From NCBI RefSeq assembly GCF_002250565.1, contig NZ_NMVJ01000008.1, positions 203,252 to 267,251 on the forward strand: a stretch of DNA of 64,000 nucleotides, given 5' to 3'. This stretch comes from Parenemella sanctibonifatiensis (GTDB taxonomy: Bacteria > Actinomycetota > Actinomycetes > Propionibacteriales > Propionibacteriaceae). Shown here piece by piece: positions 8,317 through 16,570 of the stretch. Every line of letters starts with the position of its first letter. Position 1 is the first letter of the stretch. Below the pieces are notes generated by a model. It saw only the letters and a program-made list of their open reading frames with translations. It was not told the DNA's origin and did no database searches. The position numbers and the translations under genes are program-made.

Positions 8317-10605
8317 ATGCAAGAAACTGACCTGACCCATGCCGACTACGACTTCGTCGTCTGCGGCGGTGGCCTGGCCGGCTACTGCGCTGCGATTGCC
8401 GCCGCCCGGATCGGGGTGAGGGTGGCGCTGGTGCAGGACCGGCCGGTGTTGGGCGGCAACTCGTCCTCCGAGGTGCGGGTGGTGCCGCGCGGCAGCACCA
8501 CCTATCACGCCGGTGCCCGCGAGGGCGGCGTGCTGGCCGAGGCGATGGCCTTGGAGCGCGCCCGCAACCACGAGGAGCTCTTCGAGAACGGCTGGACCAA
8601 CAGTGTCTGGGACCTCACCCTCTATGACATCGCCCAGCGCACCGAGGGGCTGACGCTGCACCTCAACACCCAGGTGATGGACGTCGAGCGCGAGGGCGAT
8701 TCCATCGCGGCGGTGCGGGCCTACACCCCCTCGGAGGAGCGCTGGTCGCGCATCTCGGGACGGGTGTTCCTGGACGCGACCGGTGACGGGATCGTCGGCG
8801 CACGGGCGGGCTGTGAGATCCGCAACGGCACCGAGGCCCAGTCGGAGTTCGACGAGCCCCATGCGCTGCCCGAGGCCAGCGCCGACACCATGGGCAACTC
8901 GCTGCACTTCAAGACCAAGGACGTCGGCCGTCCGGTCGATTTCGACCTGCCCGAGTGGGCGCACGAGTACACCGACCCGGCCTTCTTCTACGAGGGTGGT
9001 CGGCGACCCAATGACGTACGCGGTGGGTTCTGGTGGATCGAACTGGGCAAGCCGTGGGACACCATCGCCGACGCCGAGAAGCTGCGCCACGAACTGACCC
9101 GCCACACGCTGGGGGTGTGGGACTGGATGAAGAACAAGGACCCCGAGCTCCGCGACCGGACCGCCAACCTGGCGCTGGACTGGATCGGGCAGCTCCCGGG
9201 CAAGCGGGAGAGCCGCCGGATCATGGGGCTGCACCTGATGACCGAACATGACCTGCTGGCCACCGAACCGCCCGCCGACGAGGTCGCGTACGGCGGCTGG
9301 AACATCGACCTGCACACCCCGGGCGGCATGCTGGCCGCGACCAGCGAGCCCACCGCTGCCGAGGGCTACATCCTGACTGCGCCGGCGGCGACCCGGGCCT
9401 ATGTGGGCCCGTTCGGGATTCCGCTGCGCAGCCTGATCGCCAAGGACGTCGACAACTTGGTGATGGCCGGCCGCAACGTGTCGGCGACCCACGTGGCGCT
9501 CGGCTCGATCCGGGTCCAGGCCACCACCGCGCTGATGGGGCAGGCCGCGGGCACCGCCGCGGCCGTGAGCCTGCGCGACGGTGTGCCCCTGCACCAGATC
9601 AGCGACACGGCGATCCAGACCGTGCAGCAGCGGCTGCTGCGCGACGGTTGCTTCCTCACCGGGGTGGTCAACCAGGATCCCGACGACCATGCGCGCGCAG
9701 CGCAGTTGACTGCCTCCAGCGAGACCTCCTTCGTCGGGGCCGGCCCGGACGACGAGCCACCGGTCGCGCTGCCGGGGGAGAAGACGGCCGGCGCCAAGCA
9801 AGAGCTCAGCCAATTGCGGTCCCAGTGGCTGCCCGTGGCGGCCGGGCCGGACGCACCCGGTGTCGAGTCGATCCAGGTGCTGCTGCGCAACCGCGGTGCT
9901 CAGCCCGTCACCGTGCCGGTGGCGGTCAGCCCGGTGACGCACGTCTGGGACTACCGCGTCACCGTGCCCGACTCCGCCACCGCCGAGGTCGTCGTCGACC
10001 CCGGTGACCATTGGATCGACGTGCCGGTGCCGACGATTCCGGCCGACGCGCCGCAGAGCTATCTGCGCGTCGACGTGGCTGCTTCACCCGACCTCGACTG
10101 GGTCCGCGCAGGCCGGACCGTGCCGTACGCGGTGTCGGCCTTCGAGCACACGCCGGGTCGACTGCGACGGTTCGGTGACGGGGTGACGATGAGCCATCGG
10201 GTGAGCCCGCCCCAGCCGGTGCATCCGGCCGACGCGGCCATCCGGGGCGCCGCGCGGCCGCACCGCGCACCCAACCTGTGGCTCAGTGAACCGACCGACC
10301 CGCAGCCGTCGCTGTCGCTGGCCTGGTCCGAGCCGATCACGGTCAGCGAGCTGCAGCTGTCCTTTCCTGGGCAGCTGTTGCGCGAGTACGACCGGACCCC
10401 GCCGCTGTGGCGCGACCCCGGTATCCCCGCCAACTACCGGATCCTGGTCCGGGCCGGGGGAGAGTGGCGGGAGGCCGAGGCGGTGAGCGACAACGTGCTG
10501 CCATGCCGGGTGCACCGATTCGAGGCGACCGAGGTGACGGCGGTGCGGGTCGAGTTCGACCAGCAGCCCGGCGGTGTCGGCGTACACGAGGTGCGGGTCT
10601 ACTGA
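8317..10605 (+). CDS. FAD-dependent oxidoreductase with C-terminal beta-rich domain
   Basis: The 762-residue protein belongs to the FAD_oxidored (PF12831-type) family. The dinucleotide-binding motif is VVCGGGLAGYCAAIAAAR with Gly17, Gly19 and Gly22. It continues with RPVLGGNSSSEVRV, a second FAD contact at DATGDG, and the FAD-closing segment NLVMAGRNVSATHVALGSIR. Residues beyond about 540 form beta-rich domains that look like a carbohydrate- or discoidin-type module (WSEPITVSELQLSF, then VHEVRVY at the end). A TAGGAGAG ribosome binding site precedes the ATG, 37 bases after the permease gene, so it is probably the last gene of the LacI-controlled operon. No secretion signal is visible, so it should act in the cytoplasm on the imported compound. 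The substrate is unknown. Confidence 0.8.
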   Translation: MQETDLTHADYDFVVCGGGLAGYCAAIAAARIGVRVALVQDRPVLGGNSSSEVRVVPRGSTTYHAGAREGGVLAEAMALERARNHEELFENGWTNSVWDLTLYDIAQRTEGLTLHLNTQVMDVEREGDSIAAVRAYTPSEERWSRISGRVFLDATGDGIVGARAGCEIRNGTEAQSEFDEPHALPEASADTMGNSLHFKTKDVGRPVDFDLPEWAHEYTDPAFFYEGGRRPNDVRGGFWWIELGKPWDTIADAEKLRHELTRHTLGVWDWMKNKDPELRDRTANLALDWIGQLPGKRESRRIMGLHLMTEHDLLATEPPADEVAYGGWNIDLHTPGGMLAATSEPTAAEGYILTAPAATRAYVGPFGIPLRSLIAKDVDNLVMAGRNVSATHVALGSIRVQATTALMGQAAGTAAAVSLRDGVPLHQISDTAIQTVQQRLLRDGCFLTGVVNQDPDDHARAAQLTASSETSFVGAGPDDEPPVALPGEKTAGAKQELSQLRSQWLPVAAGPDAPGVESIQVLLRNRGAQPVTVPVAVSPVTHVWDYRVTVPDSATAEVVVDPGDHWIDVPVPTIPADAPQSYLRVDVAASPDLDWVRAGRTVPYAVSAFEHTPGRLRRFGDGVTMSHRVSPPQPVHPADAAIRGAARPHRAPNLWLSEPTDPQPSLSLAWSEPITVSELQLSFPGQLLREYDRTPPLWRDPGIPANYRILVRAGGEWREAEAVSDNVLPCRVHRFEATEVTAVRVEFDQQPGGVGVHEVRVY

Positions 10606-10615
10606 CCCGAGCACC

Positions 10616-11428
10616 TCAGTCCCGGCGCCAGCTGGTCACCTTGACCGCGACCTCCACCGGCACCAGATCGTCGCCGGCCTCGGTCAGGTCGCCGTGGTCG
10701 TGGAAGGCATTCGGTCCCATCGCGATCAGGTCGGCGACCCGGGCCGGCTCGGCGGTAACCGTGGCGCGGTGCTCGCGTTCGGCCACCAGGGTGAAGCCGC
10801 GCTCGGCCAGGTCCGCCAGGCGGCGGTCCTTGTCGGGGTCGATGCCGAGCAGGCCGGCGGTCTCGCGCAGCCGAGCCAAGTGCTCCGGCAGCGGCGTCAC
10901 GACAACCAGCTGACCGCCCGGCTCCAGCACCCGCGTGAACTCGAAGGGACTGCGCGGCGCAAAGATGCACACCAGCGTCCGGATCGCTCCGCTGCGCACC
11001 GGCAGGCCCTTCCAGGTGTCGGCGACCACCACCCCCAGCTCGGGATGCAACCGAGCTGCGGTCCGGCAGGCCGGCACTGACACATCGGCGGCGATGACGG
11101 GACGGTGCAAGCGCGCGGCTAGCTTGCCGGCGTACCAGCCGGGGCCGGCGCCGACATCCAGCAACGGCCCGGGGCCCTCGCCGGCCATGTCGGCGACCAG
11201 CTCAAGGATCGGGGTGTACGCCCCGGTCTCCAGCCAGCGCAGTCGCGCCGCAACCATGTCAGCGGAGTCCGCGTTGCGAGGTTGGCCGGCGTTGAGCAGA
11301 TTGATGTGGCCCTGCTTGGCGATGTCGAAGCTGTGTCCGTTGACACAGACCAGCCGACGCGGTTCAGCGGTGACATCCTCGCTGCACACCGGGCAGCGCA
11401 GGTGGGCAGCGATGTCCGCGACACTCAT
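10616..11428 (-). CDS. 23S rRNA (guanine-N1)-methyltransferase, RlmA(II)/TlrB-type
   Basis: The protein has 270 residues. A zinc-binding module opens it: Cys12, Cys15, Cys28 and His32 (CPVCSEDV, then CVNGHSFD), followed by the RlmA hallmark KQGHINLL. The SAM-binding motif is LLDVGAGPGWYAGKLA. In Gram-positive bacteria this family methylates a guanine in helix 35 of 23S rRNA, near the macrolide-binding tunnel, and affects tylosin sensitivity; the exact position cannot be read from sequence. Its ATG overlaps the stop of the upstream SURF1 gene by four bases, so both are translated from one message. Confidence 0.85.
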   Translation of the reverse strand: MSVADIAAHLRCPVCSEDVTAEPRRLVCVNGHSFDIAKQGHINLLNAGQPRNADSADMVAARLRWLETGAYTPILELVADMAGEGPGPLLDVGAGPGWYAGKLAARLHRPVIAADVSVPACRTAARLHPELGVVVADTWKGLPVRSGAIRTLVCIFAPRSPFEFTRVLEPGGQLVVVTPLPEHLARLRETAGLLGIDPDKDRRLADLAERGFTLVAEREHRATVTAEPARVADLIAMGPNAFHDHGDLTEAGDDLVPVEVAVKVTSWRRD

Positions 11429-12297
11429 CGTGCGGCCTTCTCGGTGTCCTCAGCGCTCGTCGCGGTGGCCTCGGAGTCCAGGCTGGCTCCGTCATGGTGT
11501 CCGCCCCACAGGGCCTCATGGGCGGCGATCTCCTCGGGCCGCGGCGGCGGTGCGTTGCGCTGGAAGCCGGCAAACCGGCTCTTCTTCGGCAGCCCCTTGC
11601 GCTGCCGGATGTCACCACGGATGAAGACCACCAGTCCGGTGACTGCGATGCCGGTGAACATGAACCACTGCACCGCGTACCAGAAGTGCGGTCCGTCGGA
11701 CAGTTCCGGCAACAGCACCGCGGTGAAGTCGGCATGGTCGGCCGGATCGGATTCGAGGGCGCCGATGTAGCCGTTGATCAACGGCAGCCCTGAGGCGGCT
11801 GACAGCCGATCGGAGTTGATCAGGCGTACGCCCCCCTGGCTGGGCTCCATTGCCGAGTTGCGGCCCTGCTCGTTGCGGCGGACGTGCCCCACAATGGTCA
11901 CCTCGCCCTCGGGCGGCGGAGGAACGGCGACCTGGTCGTTGTTGCCAGCGATGAAGCCGCGATCAATGAGGATCAGGTCACCGTTGGTGGTCTCCATCAC
12001 CGCGACCACCTCGAAACCGGTGCGGCCGTCATTGCTGCGATAGCGGACCTGCCATTGCTCGCCGGTGTAGTGGCCGGTCACCGAAACCCGCTGCCACTGG
12101 TCCTCCTCGGTGATGGGGCGGGTGAAGACCTCGCGATAGTCGACCACTGGGGCATCGCGGTGGGCGACCATGATTGCGTTGCGTTCCCGGCGTTCGTCCA
12201 ACCGGTCCAGCTGCCAGCGACCCAGCAGTACGAAGGCGGTGCCCAGCACCACCACGAACACGCCGAGCGCGATCCATCGCTGCCAGACCCGGGACAC
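11425..12297 (-). CDS. SURF1-like cytochrome oxidase assembly protein
   Basis: The 290-residue protein has the SURF1 layout: an N-terminal membrane segment (WIALGVFVVVLGTAFVLLG), the conserved GRWQLDRLDERR, an extracellular domain with ILIDRGFI, and a second membrane helix (FWYAVQWFMFTGIAVTGLVV). A charged C-terminal tail follows. SURF1 helps insert haem a into subunit I of aa3-type cytochrome c oxidase. The start is the GTG at 12297, because AGGAGGT sits just before it on this strand; a longer frame to 12348 lacks a binding site. It is co-transcribed with the rRNA methyltransferase. Confidence 0.9.
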   Translation of the reverse strand: MSRVWQRWIALGVFVVVLGTAFVLLGRWQLDRLDERRERNAIMVAHRDAPVVDYREVFTRPITEEDQWQRVSVTGHYTGEQWQVRYRSNDGRTGFEVVAVMETTNGDLILIDRGFIAGNNDQVAVPPPPEGEVTIVGHVRRNEQGRNSAMEPSQGGVRLINSDRLSAASGLPLINGYIGALESDPADHADFTAVLLPELSDGPHFWYAVQWFMFTGIAVTGLVVFIRGDIRQRKGLPKKSRFAGFQRNAPPPRPEEIAAHEALWGGHHDGASLDSEATATSAEDTEKAAR

Positions 12298-12380
12298 GGC
12301 ACCTCCTGCACCATTCGGCTGCGCCCACCGGGGACCTCGGCCGGGCACCCGTCCAGACTAGTCCAGCAGCGCCAGCTCCC

Positions 12381-12386
12381 TAGACT
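12381..12386 (+). promoter_or_regulatory. -10 element of a leaderless promoter
   Basis: TAGACT fits the actinobacterial -10 consensus TANNNT and ends six bases before the ATG at 12393. There is no Shine-Dalgarno sequence. Transcription would therefore start at or next to the start codon, giving a leaderless message. No convincing -35 is visible. Confidence 0.5.
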
Positions 12387-12392
12387 GGCGAC

Positions 12393-12635
12393 ATGACCAG
12401 TCCGCAGAGTCCCACCACCGACGACCGACCGCCCGCCCGCTGCTCCTCGCGCGGCTGCACGGCCCATCCGGTGTGGGACCTGCAGTGGAACAACCCCCGC
12501 ATCCACGCGCCGGAGCGACGCAAGCACTGGGTGGCCTGCGAGGACCACAAGGACACCTTGGGTTCGTTCCTGTCGGCGCGGGGTTTTCTGCGCGACACCG
12601 TCCCCTTCGACCCGGCGATCGCTCAGGAGTCCTGA
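12393..12635 (+). CDS. Conserved small actinobacterial protein with Cys motif
   Basis: This 80-residue protein matches a small conserved actinobacterial family found near the SURF1 and fabG-fabI genes, sometimes labelled acetone carboxylase in databases without evidence. It has CSSRGC near residue 17, then WDLQWNNPRIHAPERRKHWVACEDHKDTLGSFLSARGFL (read here as segments, highly charged). The two Cys of CSSRGC plus the Cys and His of ACEDH could hold a zinc ion. It lacks a signal peptide or membrane segment. The start is supported by a leaderless -10 at 12381. Its end overlaps the convergent DUF3099 gene by 13 bases. The function is unknown. Confidence 0.75.
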   Translation: MTSPQSPTTDDRPPARCSSRGCTAHPVWDLQWNNPRIHAPERRKHWVACEDHKDTLGSFLSARGFLRDTVPFDPAIAQES

Positions 12636-12988
12636 GGTCGGGGCTTCGGCCCGGGGTCGTCGAGTTCACCGGGCACCACCTGGGAGTCGGTCAATGCCGG
12701 CGTCCCCGGATCCGTACGCCCCAGCGGCGCGGTCCCTCGTTCACCGCGACGGTCAACCGCATTGCCGATCGCCACCCCGATGACCGGCAGCAGCGCCGCA
12801 CCTGTCAACAGCAGCAAGGCCCACGGCAGCGGCGTGAAGATCATCCCGATCACGCACAGCACGCGGACTGCCATCATCGAGTAGTACAGACCTTGGCGAC
12901 GGCGTCGATCGACGGCATGGCTCACCCGCGCATCGGTGATGATGTGAGGATGGCCGGCCACGTCCGACACTGTACGCGCGCCGCTCAC
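12623..12988 (-). CDS. DUF3099 membrane protein
   Basis: The 121-residue protein has the DUF3099 pattern: HIITDARVSHAVDRRRRQGLYYSMMAVR. Two membrane segments follow (VRVLCVIGMIFTPLPWALLL and LTGAALLPVIGVAIGNAV), with a polar C-terminal tail. The family is specific to actinobacteria and has no known function. It lies back to back with fabG, whose start is 33 bases away, and runs tail to tail into the small protein upstream. Confidence 0.8.
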   Translation of the reverse strand: MSGARTVSDVAGHPHIITDARVSHAVDRRRRQGLYYSMMAVRVLCVIGMIFTPLPWALLLLTGAALLPVIGVAIGNAVDRRGERGTAPLGRTDPGTPALTDSQVVPGELDDPGPKPRPQDS

Positions 12989-13007
12989 CGGCTCCGGGCC
13001 GGCGCGA

Positions 13008-13013
13008 TAGGGT
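13008..13013 (+). promoter_or_regulatory. -10 element of a near-leaderless fabG promoter
   Basis: TAGGGT matches TANNNT and ends eight bases before the fabG ATG at 13022. No ribosome binding site is present between them, so a leaderless start is likely. Confidence 0.45.
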
Positions 13014-13021
13014 CACCAGTC

Positions 13022-13753
13022 ATGGAGTCAGCTGAATCCCACGACACCACCGGCCGGGTTGCGCTGGTCAGCGGAGCGAGCCGCGGCATCGGCGTGCGGA
13101 CCGCTGAACGGCTGATGGCAGCCGGTTATCGGGTGGCCACCACCTCCCGCAGCGGATCCGGGCCGGACGGTGCCCTGAACGTGGCCTGCGACATCGCTGA
13201 TGCCGGCCAGGTGGATGCGGCGTACAGGCAGATCGAGGCCGAACTCGGCCCGGTCGAGGTGCTGGTCGCCAACGCCGGCATCAACCGTGACGGTCTGGTG
13301 CTGCGGATGTCCAGTGATCAGTTCGACGAGGTGGTCGGCACCAACCTGGGTGGCACCTTCAACCTGGTGCAGCGCGCCAGCCGCGCGATGGTGCGTGCCA
13401 AGTATGGCCGGATCGTGCTGATCTCCTCGGTGGTGGCGATGCTCGGGTCGGCCGGGCAGGTCAACTACGCCGCTTCCAAGGCCGGCCTGATCGGCATGGC
13501 ACGCTCCCTCACCCGCGAGCTCGGCAGCCGCGGCATCACCAGCAACGTGGTGGCGCCCGGATTCATCGACACCGACATGACCGCGGCCCTGCCCGAGGAC
13601 ATCGCGGCGGGCTACCTGAAGCAGATCCCGGCCGGCAAGTTCGGTGACGTGGACGACGTCGCCCGCACGGTGGAGTTCCTGGTCGGCGAGAACGCCGGCT
13701 ACATCAGCGGAGCCCTGATCCCGGTCGACGGCGGCCTGGGCATGGGCCACTGA
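13022..13753 (+). CDS. fabG: 3-oxoacyl-[acyl-carrier-protein] reductase
   Basis: This 243-residue short-chain dehydrogenase reduces beta-ketoacyl-ACP with NADPH in fatty-acid elongation. The cofactor loop is VSGASRGIG (Gly18, Gly22, Gly24). NAGINRD follows, then the catalytic Ser-Tyr-Lys in LISSVVAMLGSAGQVNYAASKAG. The PGFIDTDM segment fits FabG. It is directly followed by the enoyl reductase gene fabI; this pair is typical of actinobacteria such as the mycobacterial mabA-inhA operon. The ATG at 13022 is preferred to the much longer upstream frame, which would overlap two other genes. Confidence 0.92.
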   Translation: MESAESHDTTGRVALVSGASRGIGVRTAERLMAAGYRVATTSRSGSGPDGALNVACDIADAGQVDAAYRQIEAELGPVEVLVANAGINRDGLVLRMSSDQFDEVVGTNLGGTFNLVQRASRAMVRAKYGRIVLISSVVAMLGSAGQVNYAASKAGLIGMARSLTRELGSRGITSNVVAPGFIDTDMTAALPEDIAAGYLKQIPAGKFGDVDDVARTVEFLVGENAGYISGALIPVDGGLGMGH

Positions 13754-13805
13754 CCATCACCCCCAACACCCCACACAGGAGCGCGTCAGCGCGGGAAGGA
13801 CAGAC

Positions 13806-14582
13806 ATGAGCGGACTGGTGGAGGGCAAGACGTTCCTCGTCACAGGTGTCACGGCGCCCAATTCGATTGCCTTCTCGATCGCCCGGATCATCCAGGAGCA
13901 GGGCGGCACGGTCGTCGTCTCCAACGTCGGGCGGGCGCTGGGCCTCACCAAGCGGATTGTGCGGCGGCTGCCCACCGAACCGCCGGTGATTGAGCTCGAC
14001 GTCACCGATGCCGACCAGCTCGCCGGTCTGTCGGATGCGCTGCGCGCAGCCGGGGTCGACCGGCTCGACGGTGTGGTGCACTCGATCGCGTACGCCAATC
14101 CTGAAACCGCTCTGGGTGGGGCGTACATGTCGACCGAATGGTCCGATGTGTCGACCGCCCTGCACATCTCCGCCTACAGCTACGTCTCCTTGGTGCGCGC
14201 CTGCCAGCCGCTGTTCGGGGAGAGCGCCAGTGTGGTCGGTCTGACCTTCGATGCGACCGTGTCGTGGCCCACTTATGACTGGATGGGCGTGTCGAAGGCG
14301 GCGCTGGAATCCGCCTCGCGCTACCTGGCTCGTTATCTGGGCGCTGAGGGCGTGCGCTCCAACCTGGTGGCTGCCGGGCCGCTGGACACCATCGCCAAGA
14401 CCGCCATTCCCGGAGCCGACCAGTTCAACCAGGTCTGGACCGAACGAGCCCCGCTGGGCTGGGACGCCAAGGACGCAGAGCCCGCTGCCAAGGCAGCGGT
14501 GGCCCTGCTGAGTGACTGGTTCCCTGCCACCACCGGCGAAATGATCCACGTTGACGGGGGCATTCACTCCACCGGAGCCTGA
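13806..14582 (+). CDS. fabI: Enoyl-[acyl-carrier-protein] reductase (NADH)
   Basis: The 258-residue protein is FabI/InhA-like and makes the last reduction of each fatty-acid elongation cycle. It has the long glycine motif GVTAPNSIAFSIA, the helix HSIAYANPETALGG, and the family Tyr-(x)6-Lys signature in PTYDWMGVSKAALES. The end, GEMIHVDGGIHSTGA, is canonical. A GGAAGGA binding site lies just before the ATG, 52 bases after fabG, so the two are co-transcribed. This class is the target of isoniazid- and triclosan-type inhibitors. Confidence 0.93.
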   Translation: MSGLVEGKTFLVTGVTAPNSIAFSIARIIQEQGGTVVVSNVGRALGLTKRIVRRLPTEPPVIELDVTDADQLAGLSDALRAAGVDRLDGVVHSIAYANPETALGGAYMSTEWSDVSTALHISAYSYVSLVRACQPLFGESASVVGLTFDATVSWPTYDWMGVSKAALESASRYLARYLGAEGVRSNLVAAGPLDTIAKTAIPGADQFNQVWTERAPLGWDAKDAEPAAKAAVALLSDWFPATTGEMIHVDGGIHSTGA

Positions 14583-14698
14583 GCCAGCAGCAATTGTCGG
14601 TGCGGTGTGGCTCAATGAGGCACACTGTCGGGACCACATCGGGAATCGACCAACGGGAATCGGCAAACGCGGGTGCTCGAGCAACCAAGGAGGTTGTC

Positions 14699-14971
14699 AT
14701 GACCGAAGACGGTACGACCGAAGACGGCACGACCGAAGAGATCCCCACCAACCCGCTCTATCGCGGGGAGCGGGACGAGGACCCCGCTTTCGACGATCTG
14801 GGCGAGTTCGGGGAGTCGGACCGGCTGAGCCACCAGGCGGCCGGCGAGCAGTACGGCAGCACCGGCTCCTTGGAGAACCAGGCCGGTGGCTACCGGCAGC
14901 GTGACGCCGACGCCGATGCTGGCGTACCGGTCGGGGAGAACGAGTTCCTCAAGGACCGTCGGGAGCACTGA
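14699..14971 (+). CDS. Small acidic low-complexity protein
   Basis: This 90-residue acidic protein has no recognised domain. It opens with a repeated pentapeptide, TEDGTTEDGTTEE, encoded by two and a half copies of a 15-base repeat. The rest is rich in Asp, Glu, Gly and Gln, with NPLYRGERDEDPAFDDLGEF and a C-terminal NEFLKDRREH. The start is fixed by AGGAGG about ten bases upstream; the earlier in-frame ATG has none. It is predicted to be largely disordered and cytoplasmic. Its end overlaps the convergent gene by 23 bases. Confidence 0.6.
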   Translation: MTEDGTTEDGTTEEIPTNPLYRGERDEDPAFDDLGEFGESDRLSHQAAGEQYGSTGSLENQAGGYRQRDADADAGVPVGENEFLKDRREH

Positions 14972-15704
14972 CCACCGGGGTGCTGGCGGCTGCGGCCACC
15001 GCGGCCCGTGCTGCGTCGCGCAGCCGACGCAGCACCTGATCGCGCTGCGCCGAGCCGTGCGAGCTGTACGCCGGGTCGGCCGCCAAACCGGCCTCGGCCA
15101 GCCACCACCACCGCCACGCCCGATCCAGCGCCCGTTGAGCCGGCGCGCTGGTCACCGGGAAGTGTGGCGCTTCGCTCGGTTGCGGCCGATCGGCCGCCGT
15201 GCCGTGGCGTTCGCCCAGGGCATCTCCCGATTCGAGCAGAAGTCGCTGCAGGGCTTGTTCGGCCTCCCGCGGCCCCTCGGGTGGGCTCGGGAGCTGGGCG
15301 GGCAGCACCACCCACTGCAGCGCCGGACCGACGGGATGCGGCAGCAACGCCAGGTCGTTGCCCAGCACTGCCGCCCCGGCAGCCAGCGCCTGCTGGGTGA
15401 GGGAAGCTGGTCCGCGCAGCCCGCCCAACTGGCCGGGCTGAGGTAGCGCCAGCTGCCACGGGCTGCGGTGCGACCCGTGGATCTGGTGGGCCAGCAGGGC
15501 GGGCAGGACCACGCGCAGTTCCTCACCTTCGCCGCTGCCCACCAGGCCGTCCGGGTCATGCACGTGGTGGGCGACCTCGGGGCCCACGATGAGGTGCGCG
15601 ACCCCTTCGATGCTGCCGCGGTGGGCGGTGAGCGCCAGCAGACCGCGGCAGAGCCGAATGGCGGCGGCAACGGCCACCTCATCGGGCATGGCGGACACGG
15701 ACAT
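14949..15704 (-). CDS. Conserved hypothetical actinobacterial protein
   Basis: This is a 251-residue protein that I cannot assign to a family. The start at 15704 (MSVSAMPDEVAVAAAIRLC) is supported by GGAGGT five bases upstream, whereas the longer frame to 15830 would overlap the divergent ABC gene. The protein is Ala-, Leu- and Arg-rich. It contains HRGSIEGVAHLIVGPEVAHH near the N-terminus and a helical C-terminal part with RALDRAWRWWWLAEAG. No signal peptide or membrane segment is evident. It is divergent from the ABC ATPase gene, with 76 bases between. Confidence 0.6.
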   Translation of the reverse strand: MSVSAMPDEVAVAAAIRLCRGLLALTAHRGSIEGVAHLIVGPEVAHHVHDPDGLVGSGEGEELRVVLPALLAHQIHGSHRSPWQLALPQPGQLGGLRGPASLTQQALAAGAAVLGNDLALLPHPVGPALQWVVLPAQLPSPPEGPREAEQALQRLLLESGDALGERHGTAADRPQPSEAPHFPVTSAPAQRALDRAWRWWWLAEAGLAADPAYSSHGSAQRDQVLRRLRDAARAAVAAAASTPVVSAPDGP

Positions 15705-15767
15705 GGAGCACCTCCTCAGTCGCTGGGACCCTACCCGGCAATGCCGAAATCCTGCGGCGGCGGCTGG

Positions 15768-15773
15768 TAGGTT
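15768..15773 (+). promoter_or_regulatory. -10 element of a leaderless promoter
   Basis: TAGGTT fits TANNNT and ends seven bases before the ATG at 15781. There is no Shine-Dalgarno sequence before that ATG, which suggests a leaderless message for the ABC ATPase gene. Confidence 0.5.
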
Positions 15774-15780
15774 GCTCGCC

Positions 15781-16566
15781 ATGAGCGCAGTGGCCGAACT
15801 TGTCGGGGTGGGCGTCGTCAGGGGCGGCAAACACCTTCTTCGCGACGTGAACTGGCGTATCGATGAGGATCAGCGGTGGGTCATCATCGGCCCCAACGGG
15901 GCGGGCAAGACCACCCTGCTGCAGATCCTTGCCGCTCAGCTCTATCCCACCGAGGGCATGGTCGACCTGCTCGGCGAGATCGTCGGCGCGGTCGATGTCT
16001 TCGAACTGCGGCCCCGGATCGGTGTCACCTCCGCCGCCTTGGCCGAACGGCTGCCCCGCAGCGAGATCGTCAGCGACGTCGTGGTGTCGGCGGCGTACGC
16101 CGTCAGTGGCCGGTGGCGCGAACACTACGACGCGCTGGACCACGACCGAGCCCAGGCGCTGCTGGACCAGCTCAACGTCGGCCACCTCGCACAGCGCACG
16201 TTCGGCACCCTCAGCGAGGGTGAGCGCAAGCGCGTACAGCTGGCCCGCGCGATGATGTCGGATCCGGAGATGCTGCTGCTGGACGAGCCCGCAGCCGGCC
16301 TGGACCTGGCCGGCCGAGAGGGCCTGCTCGCGACGCTGACCGAACTGGTCCAAGATCCCGATTCACCTGCCGTCGTGATGGTGAGCCATCACATGGAGGA
16401 CATTCCGCCCGGCATCACGCACGCGATGTTGTTGCGCCAGGGCGAGGTGGTTGCCGCTGGTCCGATCCAGGAGACGGTGACTTCCGCCTCGCTGTCGGAC
16501 ACCTTCGGGCTGGAGTTGCGGCTGGCGCGGACCGCCGGGGGCCGCTTCACTGCGATGGCCCGCTGA
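15781..16566 (+). CDS. ABC transporter-type ATP-binding protein
   Basis: The 261-residue single-domain ATPase has Walker A IIGPNGAGKTTLL, a Q-loop region, a signature variant LSEGERKRVQLARAMM and Walker B MLLLDEPAAGLDLAGRE, then the switch His in VSHHMEDIPPG. The E in place of the usual second G of LSGGE is shared by the ModF/YhaQ-like soluble ATPases. No permease with six segments follows, so it may not be a transporter subunit. It is followed after four bases by a small membrane protein. The start is supported by the leaderless promoter at 15768. Confidence 0.85.
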   Translation: MSAVAELVGVGVVRGGKHLLRDVNWRIDEDQRWVIIGPNGAGKTTLLQILAAQLYPTEGMVDLLGEIVGAVDVFELRPRIGVTSAALAERLPRSEIVSDVVVSAAYAVSGRWREHYDALDHDRAQALLDQLNVGHLAQRTFGTLSEGERKRVQLARAMMSDPEMLLLDEPAAGLDLAGREGLLATLTELVQDPDSPAVVMVSHHMEDIPPGITHAMLLRQGEVVAAGPIQETVTSASLSDTFGLELRLARTAGGRFTAMAR

Positions 16567-16570
16567 GGTC

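Noticed and set aside
8269-10011. Minus-strand frame of 580 codons opposite the FAD oxidoreductase
   Set aside because: It is a shadow of the oxidoreductase, with low-complexity composition and no start signal.
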